Origin: Karstenula rhodostoma CBS 690.94
Lineage: Eukaryota > Ascomycota > Dothideomycetes > Pleosporales > Didymosphaeriaceae
Assembly: GCA_010093485.1 (NCBI GenBank)
Contig: MU001505.1
Location: forward strand, 1,496,809-1,560,808
Direction: 5' to 3'
DNA: 64,000 nucleotides
Below, piece by piece: positions 32,149 to 43,056 of this stretch (its first letter is position 1; every line of letters starts with the position of its first letter). The position numbers and the translations under genes are program-made. The notes beneath the pieces were generated by a model, which did no database searches, was not told the DNA's origin, and saw only the letters and a program-made list of their open reading frames with translations.

Positions 32149-32380
32149 GTATTCGCGGCAGAAAGAAGAGGATTTGATGATCCAAACGTACAGCGGTCAG
32201 CTCTGTCTGTGCTCTGTCAGCTGTCATTGGAAAAAGAGATGGGCAGGACAGATTGGAAATCGTACATACCGTGTGTATCGCGGCAAATTCAAAGACACCG
32301 ACGAATAACAAACATCCCAGGCGAGCGACTCAAGTCCCAGACAGCGCCTATCACGTTTCCAAACGACCATCGTCCAACTG

Positions 32381-32940
32381 TTAATCCGCATCGTGGCTGA
32401 AACACCGCATAGAATCCCATCCGAGGGGTAGCATGTCCCTATCTACGCCTGGACAGATGATCTTACTGTATATGCACATTAGCCTTTCCGTAGTGCTACA
32501 TTATAACCTCGACCGAAAGAACTGACACTTACTTTTTAAACAACAGTGGGATGTGTTCCGGATTGACTAAGGGCGTGCCTTTCTGGTCCGCGCAGTCCTC
32601 CGAGTGGAAGAACATGCAATGTCCCCCTTCATCAGGGCCGATGGTACTGATGAAGCTCTCAGACACCTTGTCGCTTTCGACCATTTTTTGTATCAAGTCA
32701 TCTTTCTTGACGCACTTTGTTCCCTCTTCGGCGCTGAACCACTTGCTTGAGTGTGATTCGTGGAGTCCGTCCTTGCCGGTCGTGGCTTCTATGTATACGC
32801 CACCGGGCTCGCCGGTGTTGGGGCAGGTTTGGGCGTGGTGGGGCTTCACGCTAGGACTCTTCCACCTGGGCTGGATGGTGCGGGATAGAGAGACACAGGT
32901 GAGGATGGAGCGCTAGGATGGTGTAGGTGAGGGCGCGCAT
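32381..32940 (-). pseudogene. Small secreted six-cysteine protein, array copy 1, frameshifted
   Basis: Homolog of the next two genes. Main exon down to 32533, intron 32532-32466 (67 nt, GTAAGT...ACAG, phase 2), last exon 32465-32381. Shared motifs: TGEPGGVYIE, ISTIGPDEGGHCMFFHSEDC and, across the intron, NKIICPGV..DMLP...MRCFSH. All six family cysteines are present. The natural start, ATG at 32940 (MRALTYTILAL...), opens a signal-like sequence in a different frame and stops at a TAG at 32851-32853. The family sequence continues one base out of frame. So a one-base net shift lies between about codons 10 and 29, either a real mutation or a sequencing error. Presumed secreted effector or defence protein before loss. 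Confidence 0.75.
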
Positions 32941-33485
32941 CGTAGTGGCCGGGCGTGGTACGTATGAGCGGGGAAGATTCTAGTGGGCTTACGTGTCGGG
33001 CTCGCAGGGTAGGTTAAGGAGTATTGATTGTGGTCTGCATGTGCTGGGGTCGGTGCGTTTTCCGGTATTTGTATATGGCTACGTCTTGAAAACGAAGGGT
33101 GAGGTCGAATATCGTAGACGTGGCGTGGCTTGAACAATGAATCCTGTGGCTGAGTGAGGCCTTCATGTACTGTTAATTATAAGCATGGCTCTTTATTTAA
33201 GAGCATTCAGTTCGCAGAGTGACTACCTGCGTATATCGCAGCCATTCTAATCACAATTTACAGACTTCCAAAGTCAAAGAAACCTATATTCGTGGCAATA
33301 TACGCGTCAATTCCTGCTGTAATAACTCACGCCGTTCTAAGAATGGTGGTGAAAATCTCGAACAATACAACAAAACAAGCAAAAACCACAGAACGTCGCT
33401 GCCAGGCAAATCTCTTGCCGACTTCGAGTGTTGACTATGACACACATCGTATCCTCCCCAACCCTTGCCTGTACCGTCAATTCAT
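32941..33485. other. Spacer between array copies 1 and 2
   Basis: 545 bp holding the promoter of copy 1 (AT-rich TTAAATAAAG on the minus strand near 33190) and the 3' flank of copy 2. No gene. Confidence 0.5.
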
Positions 33486-33988
33486 CTATGGGACATGGCT
33501 GAAACACTTCATGGACTTCCAGTCGGGCAACATATCGCTACCGACGCCTGGGCAGATGATTTTGCTAAAATCACACATCAGCATTCATTTCCCTATCACG
33601 TGGGCCTTCCTACTTACTTCGAATAGCGCGTATTCAGGAGATCCATAGCCGTGTTTTCGCCGCAGTCGTCTGAATTGAAGAACATACAATAGCCCCCTGG
33701 GTCGGGCCCAATCAGGGTGATAGTGGTATATGCCACGATTTGCCTTTCGATGACCTCTCTCACCAAATCAATCTTCAAGATGCAGGATGTACCGGCCCCC
33801 GCAGGTCGCCATTTCCCTTTCTTTTTTCCATAAGCCATCGTTTCTATGTATACGCCGCCGGGTTCGCCGCCACCTGAACAGGTGGTTTCTCGTGCAAAAA
33901 GACGGCTTAGCGGACCATGTCGGATGGCAAGAGAGTGAGATGGGCCGACCAGGCCGGAAAGGAAGAGGGTGAAGACGAGTAGCCGCAT
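33486..33988 (-). CDS. Small secreted six-cysteine protein, array copy 2, 149 aa
   Basis: Two exons, 33988-33618 and 33564-33486, with a 53-nt intron (GTAAGT...TTTTAG, phase 2). The N-terminus MRLLVFTLFLSGLVGPSHSLA is a signal peptide, followed by RHGPLSRLFARE, possibly a short propeptide. The mature part has TTCSGGGEPGGVYIE, GTSC, TLIGPDPGGYCMFFNSDDC and, split by the intron, NKIICPGV, ending MKCFSHVP. Six cysteines, presumably three disulfides; the third and fourth are always spaced C-x7-C. A TATAATAA element on the minus strand lies at 34073-34080, 85 bp upstream. This is the intact member closest to copy 1. I recognise no named family; composition and size fit an apoplastic effector or antimicrobial. 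Confidence 0.85.
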
Positions 33989-35143
33989 TGTAGTTACTGG
34001 AGCGTGTGATTGGGTAAGCCAACGGACTGGTTTTGAAGCCGGTTGGAATTTACTTGGCTGTGTTCGTCGCCTTTATTATATTGGAGGACTGCAGTTGAGG
34101 ATGTGTTGTTGCAAAGACTAAAATACGTGATATAAGGCTGTTTATAATGGCAGCGGGTTTGAAGTGATTCGATGCTGTAGAATTGAATCCTTAAAATGGA
34201 ACGGGTATTCACTTACCCTTTGTATTGTAGAGATTCACTATGAGGTAGGGTGACTCAATAAAGTAGGGGGGACAAAAAGGCGCGTTGTGCTTTGCCAATG
34301 CACGAACAAAGGGTGACTAAAAAAGCAGCTAAGGCGCGCCCAGCGTCTGTGCGCAGGCTACTTACCCTTTGTTTACAGTTGGCCAAATGGAATCGGGATT
34401 TCGAGTCACAGTATATTCTTGGATAACTCACTGCACTACTTCATGGGGTATTACCTTTCCGGTGATAGCTATCGCTTTGCTGTTTCCCGTGCTTGAACTG
34501 GACCTTTCAAGTTCTTGGTAGCCTTCACGCTTGCGTATACTCCAACCATTTGCACACTCACAGTTATATGAGGACAGGGATGTGTTCGTGAGGATAGTGC
34601 GCGAGCTTAAACCCAATCAAGTCACAGAAGGGTGCATAAAGCTTGACATGTGCAACGCGAAAGGAAATATCAGTCGCGTAATCTAGGTATCCGCCCTCTG
34701 ACGTTCCCATAAAATCTACCGAATAAAAAGTATTAGTTCATAAGATTAATCAGAGCGCTTCACTATCATCTTGGAAAGGCCGCTTATGCCATGCTGGCAT
34801 CGAAGTGAACTCATTCCATGAGCAGACATCGAATTTAGTTACAGCATTTCTTTATCACGGTGAGAGTAGAAGTCAATATTCACTGATAGTTGTGTGGTAC
34901 ATATGTCAAGAATTACACAGACGGAAAAAACGGAAAAGACCAAGAGTGATATCACTATAAGCGCTGAAGGAGTCAGGTGCACTCAATATTAGCAATAAAG
35001 CTCATAAAGAACGAAGAATAGTATGTAAGGCTAAATTAAAACCAGTCCTAACGCATAGTGCCATTATGAACTCGGACACAAGAGAAAAACATGGTAACCT
35101 AACAAGACTCAAGATTCTAACTTAGACTAAGGTCCTAACCCTC
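33989..35143. other. Spacer between array copies 2 and 3, AT-rich
   Basis: About 1.15 kb. The sequence ACTTACCCTTTGT occurs at 34211-34223 and again at 34360-34372, with a related inverted ACAAAGGGTGACT at 34306-34318; this may be a small mobile-element relic. From about 34640 to 35140 the DNA is AT-rich with no gene. Confidence 0.45.
34211..34372. repeat. 13-bp direct repeat bounding 160 bp
   Basis: ACTTACCCTTTGT flanks a 136-bp interior on both sides in direct orientation, and a related inverted copy lies inside. It could be a solo or MITE-like remnant, or chance. Confidence 0.35.
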
Positions 35144-35679
35144 TCAGGGCATGTTTTTGAAACACTGTAAAGAAGAAATACTATACGTGCTAAAAGAGCT
35201 CCACAAAGTGTCTGGAATCATATCGCCACCTACCCCAGGGCAGATGATTTTGCTACTTCTCCATTAATACTCCGCTTCTATACCCGCTTCTAGAACGTGA
35301 CGTACTCAGGATATGTAAGCTTCAAGTTCTTTGGGTTCAAAAGCTCCATGGCATCTCCGTCGCAGTTGTCCGACTCATACAATTGGCAGTATCCGCCGCT
35401 GAAGGGACTGATTCTGTTGATATAGAACTGTTTCTTCTCGCTGCCCACTAAGTCTTCCAGGATTCGGTTCATTTTGAGACAGTTGGGATGAGCTGCCTCG
35501 TTCGCGGAGTATGTTCTGTTATGGTCCGCCTGCCCGGGTTCAAGGATGTTGATGAAAAAGCCTCCGGCTTCGCCAATGCGACATCCATCACGCGAAGCCA
35601 GGCCTGCGTTCTGGACAGTGCGAGCCTGAGCCAGGCCGGCGAGGATGGAGGAGACAAACAGGTAGATCGTGGTGTACAT
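35144..35679 (-). CDS. Small secreted six-cysteine protein, array copy 3, 160 aa
   Basis: Two exons, 35679-35306 and 35252-35144, intron 53 nt (GTACGT...AAGTAG, phase 2), at the same place as in copies 1 and 2. The start at 35679 gives MYTTIYLFVSSILAGLAQA, a signal peptide; an in-frame Met at 35709 would add ten residues. The mature part has DGCRIGEAGGFFIN, HPNC, INRISPFSGGYCQLYESDNC and DKIICPGV..DMIP, ending LQCFKNMP. All six cysteines and the C-x7-C spacing match copies 1 and 2, but overall identity is lower and the last exon is eight to ten codons longer. One NRT glycosylation site. A minus-strand TATAAATA lies at 35897-35904. Confidence 0.83.
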
Positions 35680-36607
35680 TTTGAAGACTTTCGAATGTGG
35701 TGGTTGCATACTGGCAGTTTCCGAAGACTCGAAGCGCGGTAGAGTTGCAGGGAGCTGGTAGATATAGTAGTAATCGTGAGTGGGCAGGTTTGTTGTCAAA
35801 GAGAGGCTTACAGTCAAATCAAAGGTTATGACTAGAGAAAGCTTTGTGGACTGATAGAGGTGTATAGTAGAAGATACATCGTGCTGAGTGTGATACTATT
35901 TATACAAGCGTGGTAACGTCGCATGAATGGTGTATGTGTTTGCACCACGAGGCACAGCTGTAACTCATGTTTCCGAGAACCGAGACAATAACTGCTCATA
36001 TCTCTTGTATAACATGTGCGTTAATTTGAAACGGAGCAACGTCGAGTTTACTACAAGCGAAGTTGGTAATGACAGATGGCCCCCCACACCGCAGCGGCAT
36101 TGCGCTCTACTGTATCACCTCGGTTCCCGAGCATGGAGAACATGAAATTGAACATTTTCTTTGACTACATACAGCTCTTCCCGTCATTAATTGCAGCTTT
36201 GTAACGTGTTGTACCGTCAAAGCGAAAGATGTGACTCCGAGCATGAAGAGGCAAATCTTGTAGAGTCACCGCATCAAATAATGACATCTTGTGCTCGAAG
36301 AACAACAAACATATAACACATGACAACACTCAAGGCCCCGAATTGAAGTGCTGGTTCACCGCCCACACCACATGTTGGTCGGGTTACAATTTATGGCGTG
36401 ACACAGCACAACTTACACGGACGCCGTTATTAAGTCTTCGGGCACGACAGTCACACTTCACGGCTCGGGGTTCGCCCAGCATCTTCTATTCTGAACGAGA
36501 ATTTGATCGCCCAGAGACTGTTTGTGCCACGTCTTCCAACACTTGGAATGAGTCGTCACATCATCATACCACGCAACCCCCTCACAAAACAACCCATACT
36601 TCTCTAC
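35680..36607. other. Intergenic, promoter of copy 3 and 3' flank of the transporter
   Basis: 928 bp. The minus-strand TATAAATA at 35897-35904 serves array copy 3. The remainder shows no gene. Confidence 0.5.
35897..35904 (-). promoter_or_regulatory. TATA box of array copy 3
   Basis: TATAAATA on the minus strand, 218 bp upstream of the ATG at 35679 and 188 bp from the alternative ATG at 35709. Confidence 0.5.
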
Positions 36608-38448
36608 CTAATCTACTCTACCCCCTCCACCCGTCGGCCTACCCTCCCTTTTAAACCTCCCGACACTCTCCTCAACGCCCCAACCCTCCCTCAACAACCC
36701 CCCCACATCCTCCAACCCCAACCCCGCCGTCTCAGGATAGATCCGCCTCACCGTCCACCACGCCCCGACACACACCCCCGCATACACGGCAAACGTGCCC
36801 GTGGGGGTGAAAACCTGCATCATGGGCAGGAACGTCAGGCCAACGAGGGTGTTGGAGCCCCAGTTCGTTGCTGTCGCGAGCGCGGAGCCCAACGAGCGCA
36901 CGGAGAGGGGGAACAGCTCGGACTGCTGCCAGGGGACGGTGCCGAGGCCGACGGCATACGAGGCGACGTAGATGAGCATTGCGACAAGGATGGCGAGGGG
37001 CCAGAACATGCTTTGCGGTGCCTCCCCCTGGAGGGAGGTGAGGGTATGGTCATTCGATTCCATGGGGATGTCGAGGAAGTTGAAGGCGAGGGCGCAAAGG
37101 AGGAGGCCGGCGGCCATGACGGGGATGGAGAGGAGGAGGATGCGGCGGCGGCCGAGGCGGTCGATGGCGTGGAAGGCGGCGAGGGTGAAGGCGAAGTTTG
37201 TGAGGGCGATGGAAAGGGAGGTCAGGGTAGGGGAGCGGAAGCCGACGAGAGAGAAGATGGTGGCGGAGAAGTACATGAGGGAATTCTGGGAGGGTTAGTG
37301 GGTGGGAGGTTCGAGGGGTGCAGGTTCCGACTGTGCTAGGAACACTCGCTGCAGCACCGTGATAGAAAAGGATTGGGGGACTTACAAATCCACAAAGTTG
37401 CTGGGCGCTCTGCAGCATACACGCAATGATGAGCGCCCTCCTATTCCCTCCTATACCAACCAATTGCCCAAAGTTGTCCTGCACCCTCTCGACTTTCGCA
37501 GCCCACCCTTGCTTAGCAGGCCCGATAAGTCTCCCCCCAGCAGCCTCCTCTTCCTCCATAATCTCCCTCTCTACCCTCCTGAGCACACTGTTCACCAGCC
37601 TCTCCGCATCTACCCCCTCACACCCCTCATACACCTTCATCAACACCCGCCTCGCCCTCTCCATCTGCCCACTCCTAGCAAGATACCTCGGCGTTTCCGG
37701 CATAAGAAACAACAACCCGAATTGCACCGCCGCTGGTAGTGCCCCCAACCCCACTATCCACCGCCAGCCGTGCATCTTCGTCGAAAACAGCCAGCCTACA
37801 ATATACGCTACGACCTGTCCTCCTGTGATAAACAGACTCGAGATGGTTACCATTCTACCCCTCCATGGGCCCGGTGACAACTCTCCAATATACAGCGGCA
37901 CGACGAAACTTGCGCTCCCAACAGCCGCGCCGACGACGCTTCTTCCTGCAATCATGCCCCACACGCTGGTGGTCCAGGCCTGCCACAGCGCGCCGACGAC
38001 GAAGAGTATGTCCGCAGCGAGGATGATTTTCTTGCGGCCGAGCGCATCTGCGAGGACGCCCGAGAGCGGGGAGACGAGGAGTGCGAAGAAGGAGGTTGCG
38101 GAGGTGATGAGGGACTTGTCGAGGGTGGTGAGCGGGCGCGAGGAGAGGTCTGAGTTGATGGAGACGAGGGTTGAGGATATGACGCCGGTGCTACATTTTC
38201 AACATCAGCTTCAGGTTCAGCGGGTATAGTGCCTGGAGACATCGTCGTGAATGGAGGCAACGAAATGGACACGCGTACTCATATCCAAACAATAGCCCCG
38301 ACACGCCAGCGCAGAAAGTAAGCACCCAGATAAACCTTCCCGGCTTCACCAGCGCACTCTCGTCCACATCGTTATCGACATCTTCCTCGTATTCTCTCGG
38401 AACGCTGGGACCACCGGCGATGAGCGGTTCAGTGGCGGTGTCAGCCAT
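36608..38448 (-). CDS. MFS sugar porter, myo-inositol transporter-like, 550 aa
   Basis: Three exons: 38448-38279, 38190-37386, 37285-36608; introns 88 and 100 nt. Twelve-helix sugar-porter family member. Seen: LLFGYDTGVISS in helix 1 (the Asp codon is split by intron 1), GRKKIILAAD in the loop after helix 2, GRSVVGAAVG, MPETPRYLA before the central loop, LDRLGRRR-type AIDRLGRRRILL, PWQQSELFPLSVRSLGSA and the C-terminal PETAGLGLED. The CGFNSLMYFSATIFSLVGF segment in helix 7 is typical of Itr1/Itr2 proton-coupled myo-inositol carriers. It resides in the plasma membrane. The short cytosolic N-terminus is acidic (EEDVDNDVDES). Substrate is inferred from motif style only. Confidence 0.88.
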
Positions 38449-39287
38449 ACTTCGCAGCTCGATATCCTCCGTAGAAGCCAGCGCTGGGAGTGAGAAATCG
38501 CTGCGACTGCATCCAGAAGAAGGTTGCCAGGAGGACTCGTGCTGCGGTCGCGTGGGTTGGACGTCGGAATGCGATCATCTCGGAAGCGCGTGCCATGGTG
38601 TCACGCACGGCCCTAACAGTTCTAGAATGGCAGTCAAAGCCGCCCTGAAACTGCTACCACAACTACATGCCTGTTTCATTCTTTGCCTGTTGCAGAAGCT
38701 ACGTATGTTTAGGCACATGTAACTCATACCTGCGAGAAAGTAAGCATTTGACGCACGCGAACAAATCACTGTAATACATCGCACGAGATTGGGATTGGCA
38801 TAGTTATATTGGTAAAGCAGAGCTTTGAGTATCTAGGACATGATCCATGAGCAGGACACCCAGCTGACTGCAAGCTCCGAGTTCTTGCCGAGGTACGCAC
38901 TGAGCTGCCATCTCCATTCGAAAACGCCAAAGCGATTCTTTGACCCACCCTCCCGTGGCCAGTGCAGTCGCCGTTGGATGAGCACGATGCTATTGCATTT
39001 GTCAACTGGCATCGTCCAAATGCCTCCCTTGAGGTGACCCATCGTTGTGATCGGTCGGAGGCTGTCTTTAGACGCTGCCGAATGCACCTAACGCCAGTCG
39101 CTTATGCTTGATTCTGTACCAAAAAAAGGTGGATGCCATGTCGCCTACGCTAATGCAGACCCAAAAAACTCAGTGAAAGAGCCGTCGTAAAGGGACAGGA
39201 TAGGGCAACGCCAAAACCGCGAGCCCTTTCGAGCTGTTACGAAGCGCACCTCTCCAAGTGGAAGCCATAGATATTACATGGCCGTTC
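38449..39287. other. Intergenic, no gene seen
   Basis: 839 bp between the transporter promoter and the PBP1 3' end. No convincing feature. Confidence 0.5.
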
Positions 39288-42200
39288 TCACTTGACCTCC
39301 TCGCTTCCTTCTGGGCCATGATTGGCGGGGCCGGTCGGAGGACCTTGGGGAGGCAGTGAGTGTTGAGGAATCATCGGCTGGGAGTAGCTACCGCTTGCTG
39401 TAACGCGATGAGGTTGTTGTGGAAATTGGTGATGCTGATGCGGCGATCCATAATGAGGCTGATGAGGCTGAGGGTAGGGACCTCGCATGGGTGTCACTGC
39501 AAGTGTTAGTAATTTGTCAGAGCGGAAGCCGTTTCATCACATACTGGAGCCAGGCGGGACTTGAGTGAACATCGGCGGTCCCTGCGCGCCATGTTGCATG
39601 TACATCATTTGCTGCCCATTGTGACCTTGCTGAGACCCCTGGTGCGCCATCATTGGAGCGCCTACCCTTGGACTATTAGGGTAGCCGTTGGCAACAGGAC
39701 CTGCGGGTATTTGGCCGGGATATTGGTTGAACCCAGTGGGCGGAGCCCCTGGGTACATCTGCATCTGCGGGTTGGCCGGCATGCCCATGTACGGTCCGTT
39801 CGATGGCTGATTCGTCATCATCTGTCCACCCATACCAGGGCCCGGAGGAGTGACGAATTGAGGGCCGCCGTGTCCAGCCCTGAGCTGAACGTGCTGAACG
39901 TTGGGGCTCATACCGTAGGGCTGCATAGGCACTTGCTGCGGATAACCTTGCATGGGCTGGGGCTGGGAACCGTACATATATCCGGGCATGGGACGAGGTG
40001 ATGGGTGTACCGACGATGTAGAGTGAGAGAATTGCATGTGTTGAGCCTCGAATTGGTGTGGACCGGGTCCGTGATGTGGCTGCACAGGTGGATGGCGAGG
40101 GGTGTGGTGCGGTGTTTGACCTTGGGGGACACCCTGAGGTCCTTGGAATTGTGGGGGCAGTTGATGCTGGTGAGGTACCGGACCATTGCCAATCATGTGT
40201 GGAGTAGATAGCGGCTGGGCTGCGGGGCGCTCAAACATGTCTTTGTAGCCCTTGTCGGTGTTCGCAGTAGGGAAGTCCCAAGTAGGCGGAGTGTGGTACG
40301 TGGGCTGTATGCCGCCGTTGGTGGCGTACTGGCGGGCTTTCTGTGGGTCCTCAGCGGACTCCTTGCGTAGACGCAAGATGGGGTTAAACGACTCGGCTAG
40401 ATCCAGCGGCTGCACGGTTGGGCGTTTGCCGCTAAAGAAGCTCGTGAGCTGAACTTTGCGAGGAGGCTCCTGTCGTGAGGCCGAGTCAGGCCTGGGGCTC
40501 GAGTGGCTGCTCGGCTGTCCACCAGGCTGGAACGCATTTGCAGTGGGCCTGAACTCCATCGCGCGAACGTTGAACTTTGGAGTCGCACTCGACGTTGGCG
40601 TTGGCACGCCACTTGACGATGCTGATGGGCCAGTAGGAGGGGGTATGCGCATATCCTGAACTGGGATGGGTTGAGGGATGCCGTTGTATGGCAGGTTACC
40701 TTGTTGCTTGTGCTGTTGTTGGTTCATCTGTAAGCGGGTGCTTAGCATACCGTGGTTACGCGGAGCCATCTGATTCATATTCTGATTGTGTCCAGTTCGC
40801 TCGCGCATCGTCGCCGACCCAAATGGCGCCTGGGCTGGTCGAGGCCTCTGGTTTTGCTGGCGATCGACGGACGTATTCGACGTTGGCTGTGGTGCGTCAG
40901 CCTTGGCGTTCGCAGGTCGAGGTGCTGATTTAGGATCAACACTGGCGGCCGCAGGTTTGGGAGGAGTCGCTTTGATTTCCTGCACTGTCTTTAGGGCCTT
41001 CTCAACGATTTGTGCTTGTTTCGCCTCGTCCTTGGCAAGGATAGGGACGAGGTCCGATGGAACAGGGGTGTTCAGCTTGAAGTTTTGAGAGAACTTTTTG
41101 AGATCGTTAAGCTTCACAGCCTTGGACTCGCGTTGTATATTCCGTTGACGCTCGGACATGCGCAACTTTTCGGCAGCAGAAAACTGCTTGAACGAATCCA
41201 GTACCTCGTGCTCGACATTTGCTGTCGCGTTTTGTGGTCTGCGCGCAGCCCCACCCACGGTAGTAGGCTTCAGGGTGGTACTAGGCTTTTGGGCCTGGTC
41301 AGCGGCAGGCTTAGTTGCAGGTACGACCCTTGTTTCTGCTTCTGGTGTTGAGCCGCTAGAGGGCTCTGCCTTGGGCGCAGTTGGTGCTTCAGCAACTTTG
41401 GGCTCTCCAGCCTTCGGGAGCTCAGCGGCAGCGAGCTTCTCAGTTGCAGGACTTGCCGTCCGTTGTGTTGACGTGGCAGTGGAAGAGTCGGGGCGCGCCA
41501 GCTGAGAGGATATGATGGCCGGATCGACAGGAGCGCCAGAGATTGTAGGCTGGCTGGACGGAGGTCGACGTGCAGGCGGGGTATATTTGTTCGGCTGTCC
41601 ACTGCTGAGAGGCCTATACACTCCACTGTACAGGTCTTCCTCGTCTACACCTTTGTCGCCGCCAGACACATTTTGGCTACGCTCTTCACGGACATGCGCA
41701 TTAAGTGCGGAACTGCCCTCAATCTCCCGAGCCTTCTTCTCCGCAAGTGCTGCCCTTTCGGCGTATTGCGGATGGCTGCGGTCGATGGTAGTGGTGTATA
41801 AGTTCTCGTCGTAATCGCTCCGAACGCCGAAGAGACGCTCGTTGGTCGCGAACTGGTCCCAACCGCTCGATTGGCCCGATGACTCAAGGGATAGATTTGC
41901 ACTGGCATCTGGGGTTGGCTCCCATTTCTGAAGAGTTCTCTCCCGGAAGGCCATGTTGCCAGAGATGTCTGTGTCGGTGCGGAAACTAGATGCGCCTGGC
42001 TCAAGAGTCAGCAGTTGTTTGCAGATTTGTGATTATTCACATACCGTTCTGGCCCTTGGAGTGTGTCTTGTCAAGGACGACGCCGTTGACGTGGAAATCT
42101 GCGACGTCACCCATGTCGAAGATCATTACATGGTCATCGCCTGAGCCAATGTAGTCGTCCGAAGGCTCGCTGTTACCGTTCACGTGCGTTTCATTTGCGG

Positions 42201-43056
42201 CTTGGACCTTCTTGACCATCTTGAAAACGTAGCGCATCTCGGTCGGATCGAGATTGGTGCCCGAGAGCACGCCTGTGTACTTCTCGCCGTTCTTCAGTGT
42301 GATGTGACCCGGAAGCCCCTGGACACAGGATATTAGCTGTATCCTCTGGCACTATTACCGCACGTGTGAGACCCACCGAGAGATTCGCGAGCAGGTACAT
42401 CATCCTATCGTTGAGATGTCTCATGGGTTCGCCGGAGAGGGCTGAAGCGGGTTGCGATGGTCTAGGAGCGTTGACCACGCCGTTGGTGTTCTGGTTTGCA
42501 GAGCGTTGCGTAATGGGGTTGGTGCCCTGCCATGCTCTGGGTTGTGAGGGTTTTCTGGAAGGGGGTCTCGAATCAGCGGCGTGACGACGAGCAGGGAACA
42601 GGGGTTGGGATGGGGAAACAGAGGGTTGCAATGGCGAAGAGGACAGCGGCAGTGCGAGGGGAGACTATGTGGGGGACGAGAGCGTTGCACCGTGGCTCCA
42701 TGTGACTGATGGCCCGTCGCACAAGAAAGTACCGCTGGAGGGCGGTGGTGAACCAACGAGCTCTCGAGGCGTGGCTGGGGAAGCGGCACGACCCGCTGGT
42801 GGGCAGATGCAAAGGGGAAGGAAAACATGGCTCGCGGACCCGCTGGGGTTGGGCGAGGAATCGAGGATACAAGGGGAGCTTACTTTTGCGCAGCATCAAC
42901 AGGACTGCCAGCCTGCTTGCGCGCGCCGTCGGCGCCTCTGGCCGCGGTGCTCATCTTCAGTTGTGCTCGGGCCGCGGAGAGGTTTGAATTTGCGGGGTTC
43001 AGAGGGCCGTTGACATGGGCGGCGTTGGTGGGCGTGGCCGCGGCGGTGCTGGACAT
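39288..43056 (-). CDS. PBP1: PBP1 / ataxin-2 homolog, 1088 aa
   Basis: Five exons: 43056-42884, 42536-42377, 42318-42045, 41995-39545, 39496-39288; introns 347, 58, 49 and 48 nt, all in phase. Poly(A)-binding-protein partner that promotes stress granules and regulates mRNA stability, translation and TORC1. Domain order: short low-complexity N-terminus; ataxin-2-type Lsm domain (MMYLLANLSGLPGHITLKNGE, GVLSGTNLDPTEMRYVFKMVKK); LsmAD domain (WDQFATNERLFGVRSDYDENLYTT, EREA-like AREIEGSSALNAHVREER); disordered Pro/Thr/Ala region; a PAM2-like motif FNVRAMEFRP near residue 640; and a Pro/Gln/Gly-rich prion-like C-terminus. The long first intron after a short first exon suggests regulation there. The gene is divergent from BUD6. 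Confidence 0.93.

Larger units (their letters stand above)
28460..32380. other. Long stretch with no firm gene downstream of the ECL1-family gene
   Basis: About 3.9 kb. The first 600 bp look like 3' UTR. The remainder is GC-rich with simple repeats: GGTGTGGTGTGG-like near 29816-29850, (ACGCACCC)n-like at 30275-30305, and GTGTTCGTGTTCG near 31010-31035. One minus-strand frame, 32148-31732 (138 codons from an ATG), is listed separately. Nothing else is supported. Confidence 0.45.

Noticed and set aside
36503..37339. 278-codon plus-strand frame with Gly/Glu-rich sequence.
   Set aside because: It is the antisense shadow of the last exon of the sugar porter.
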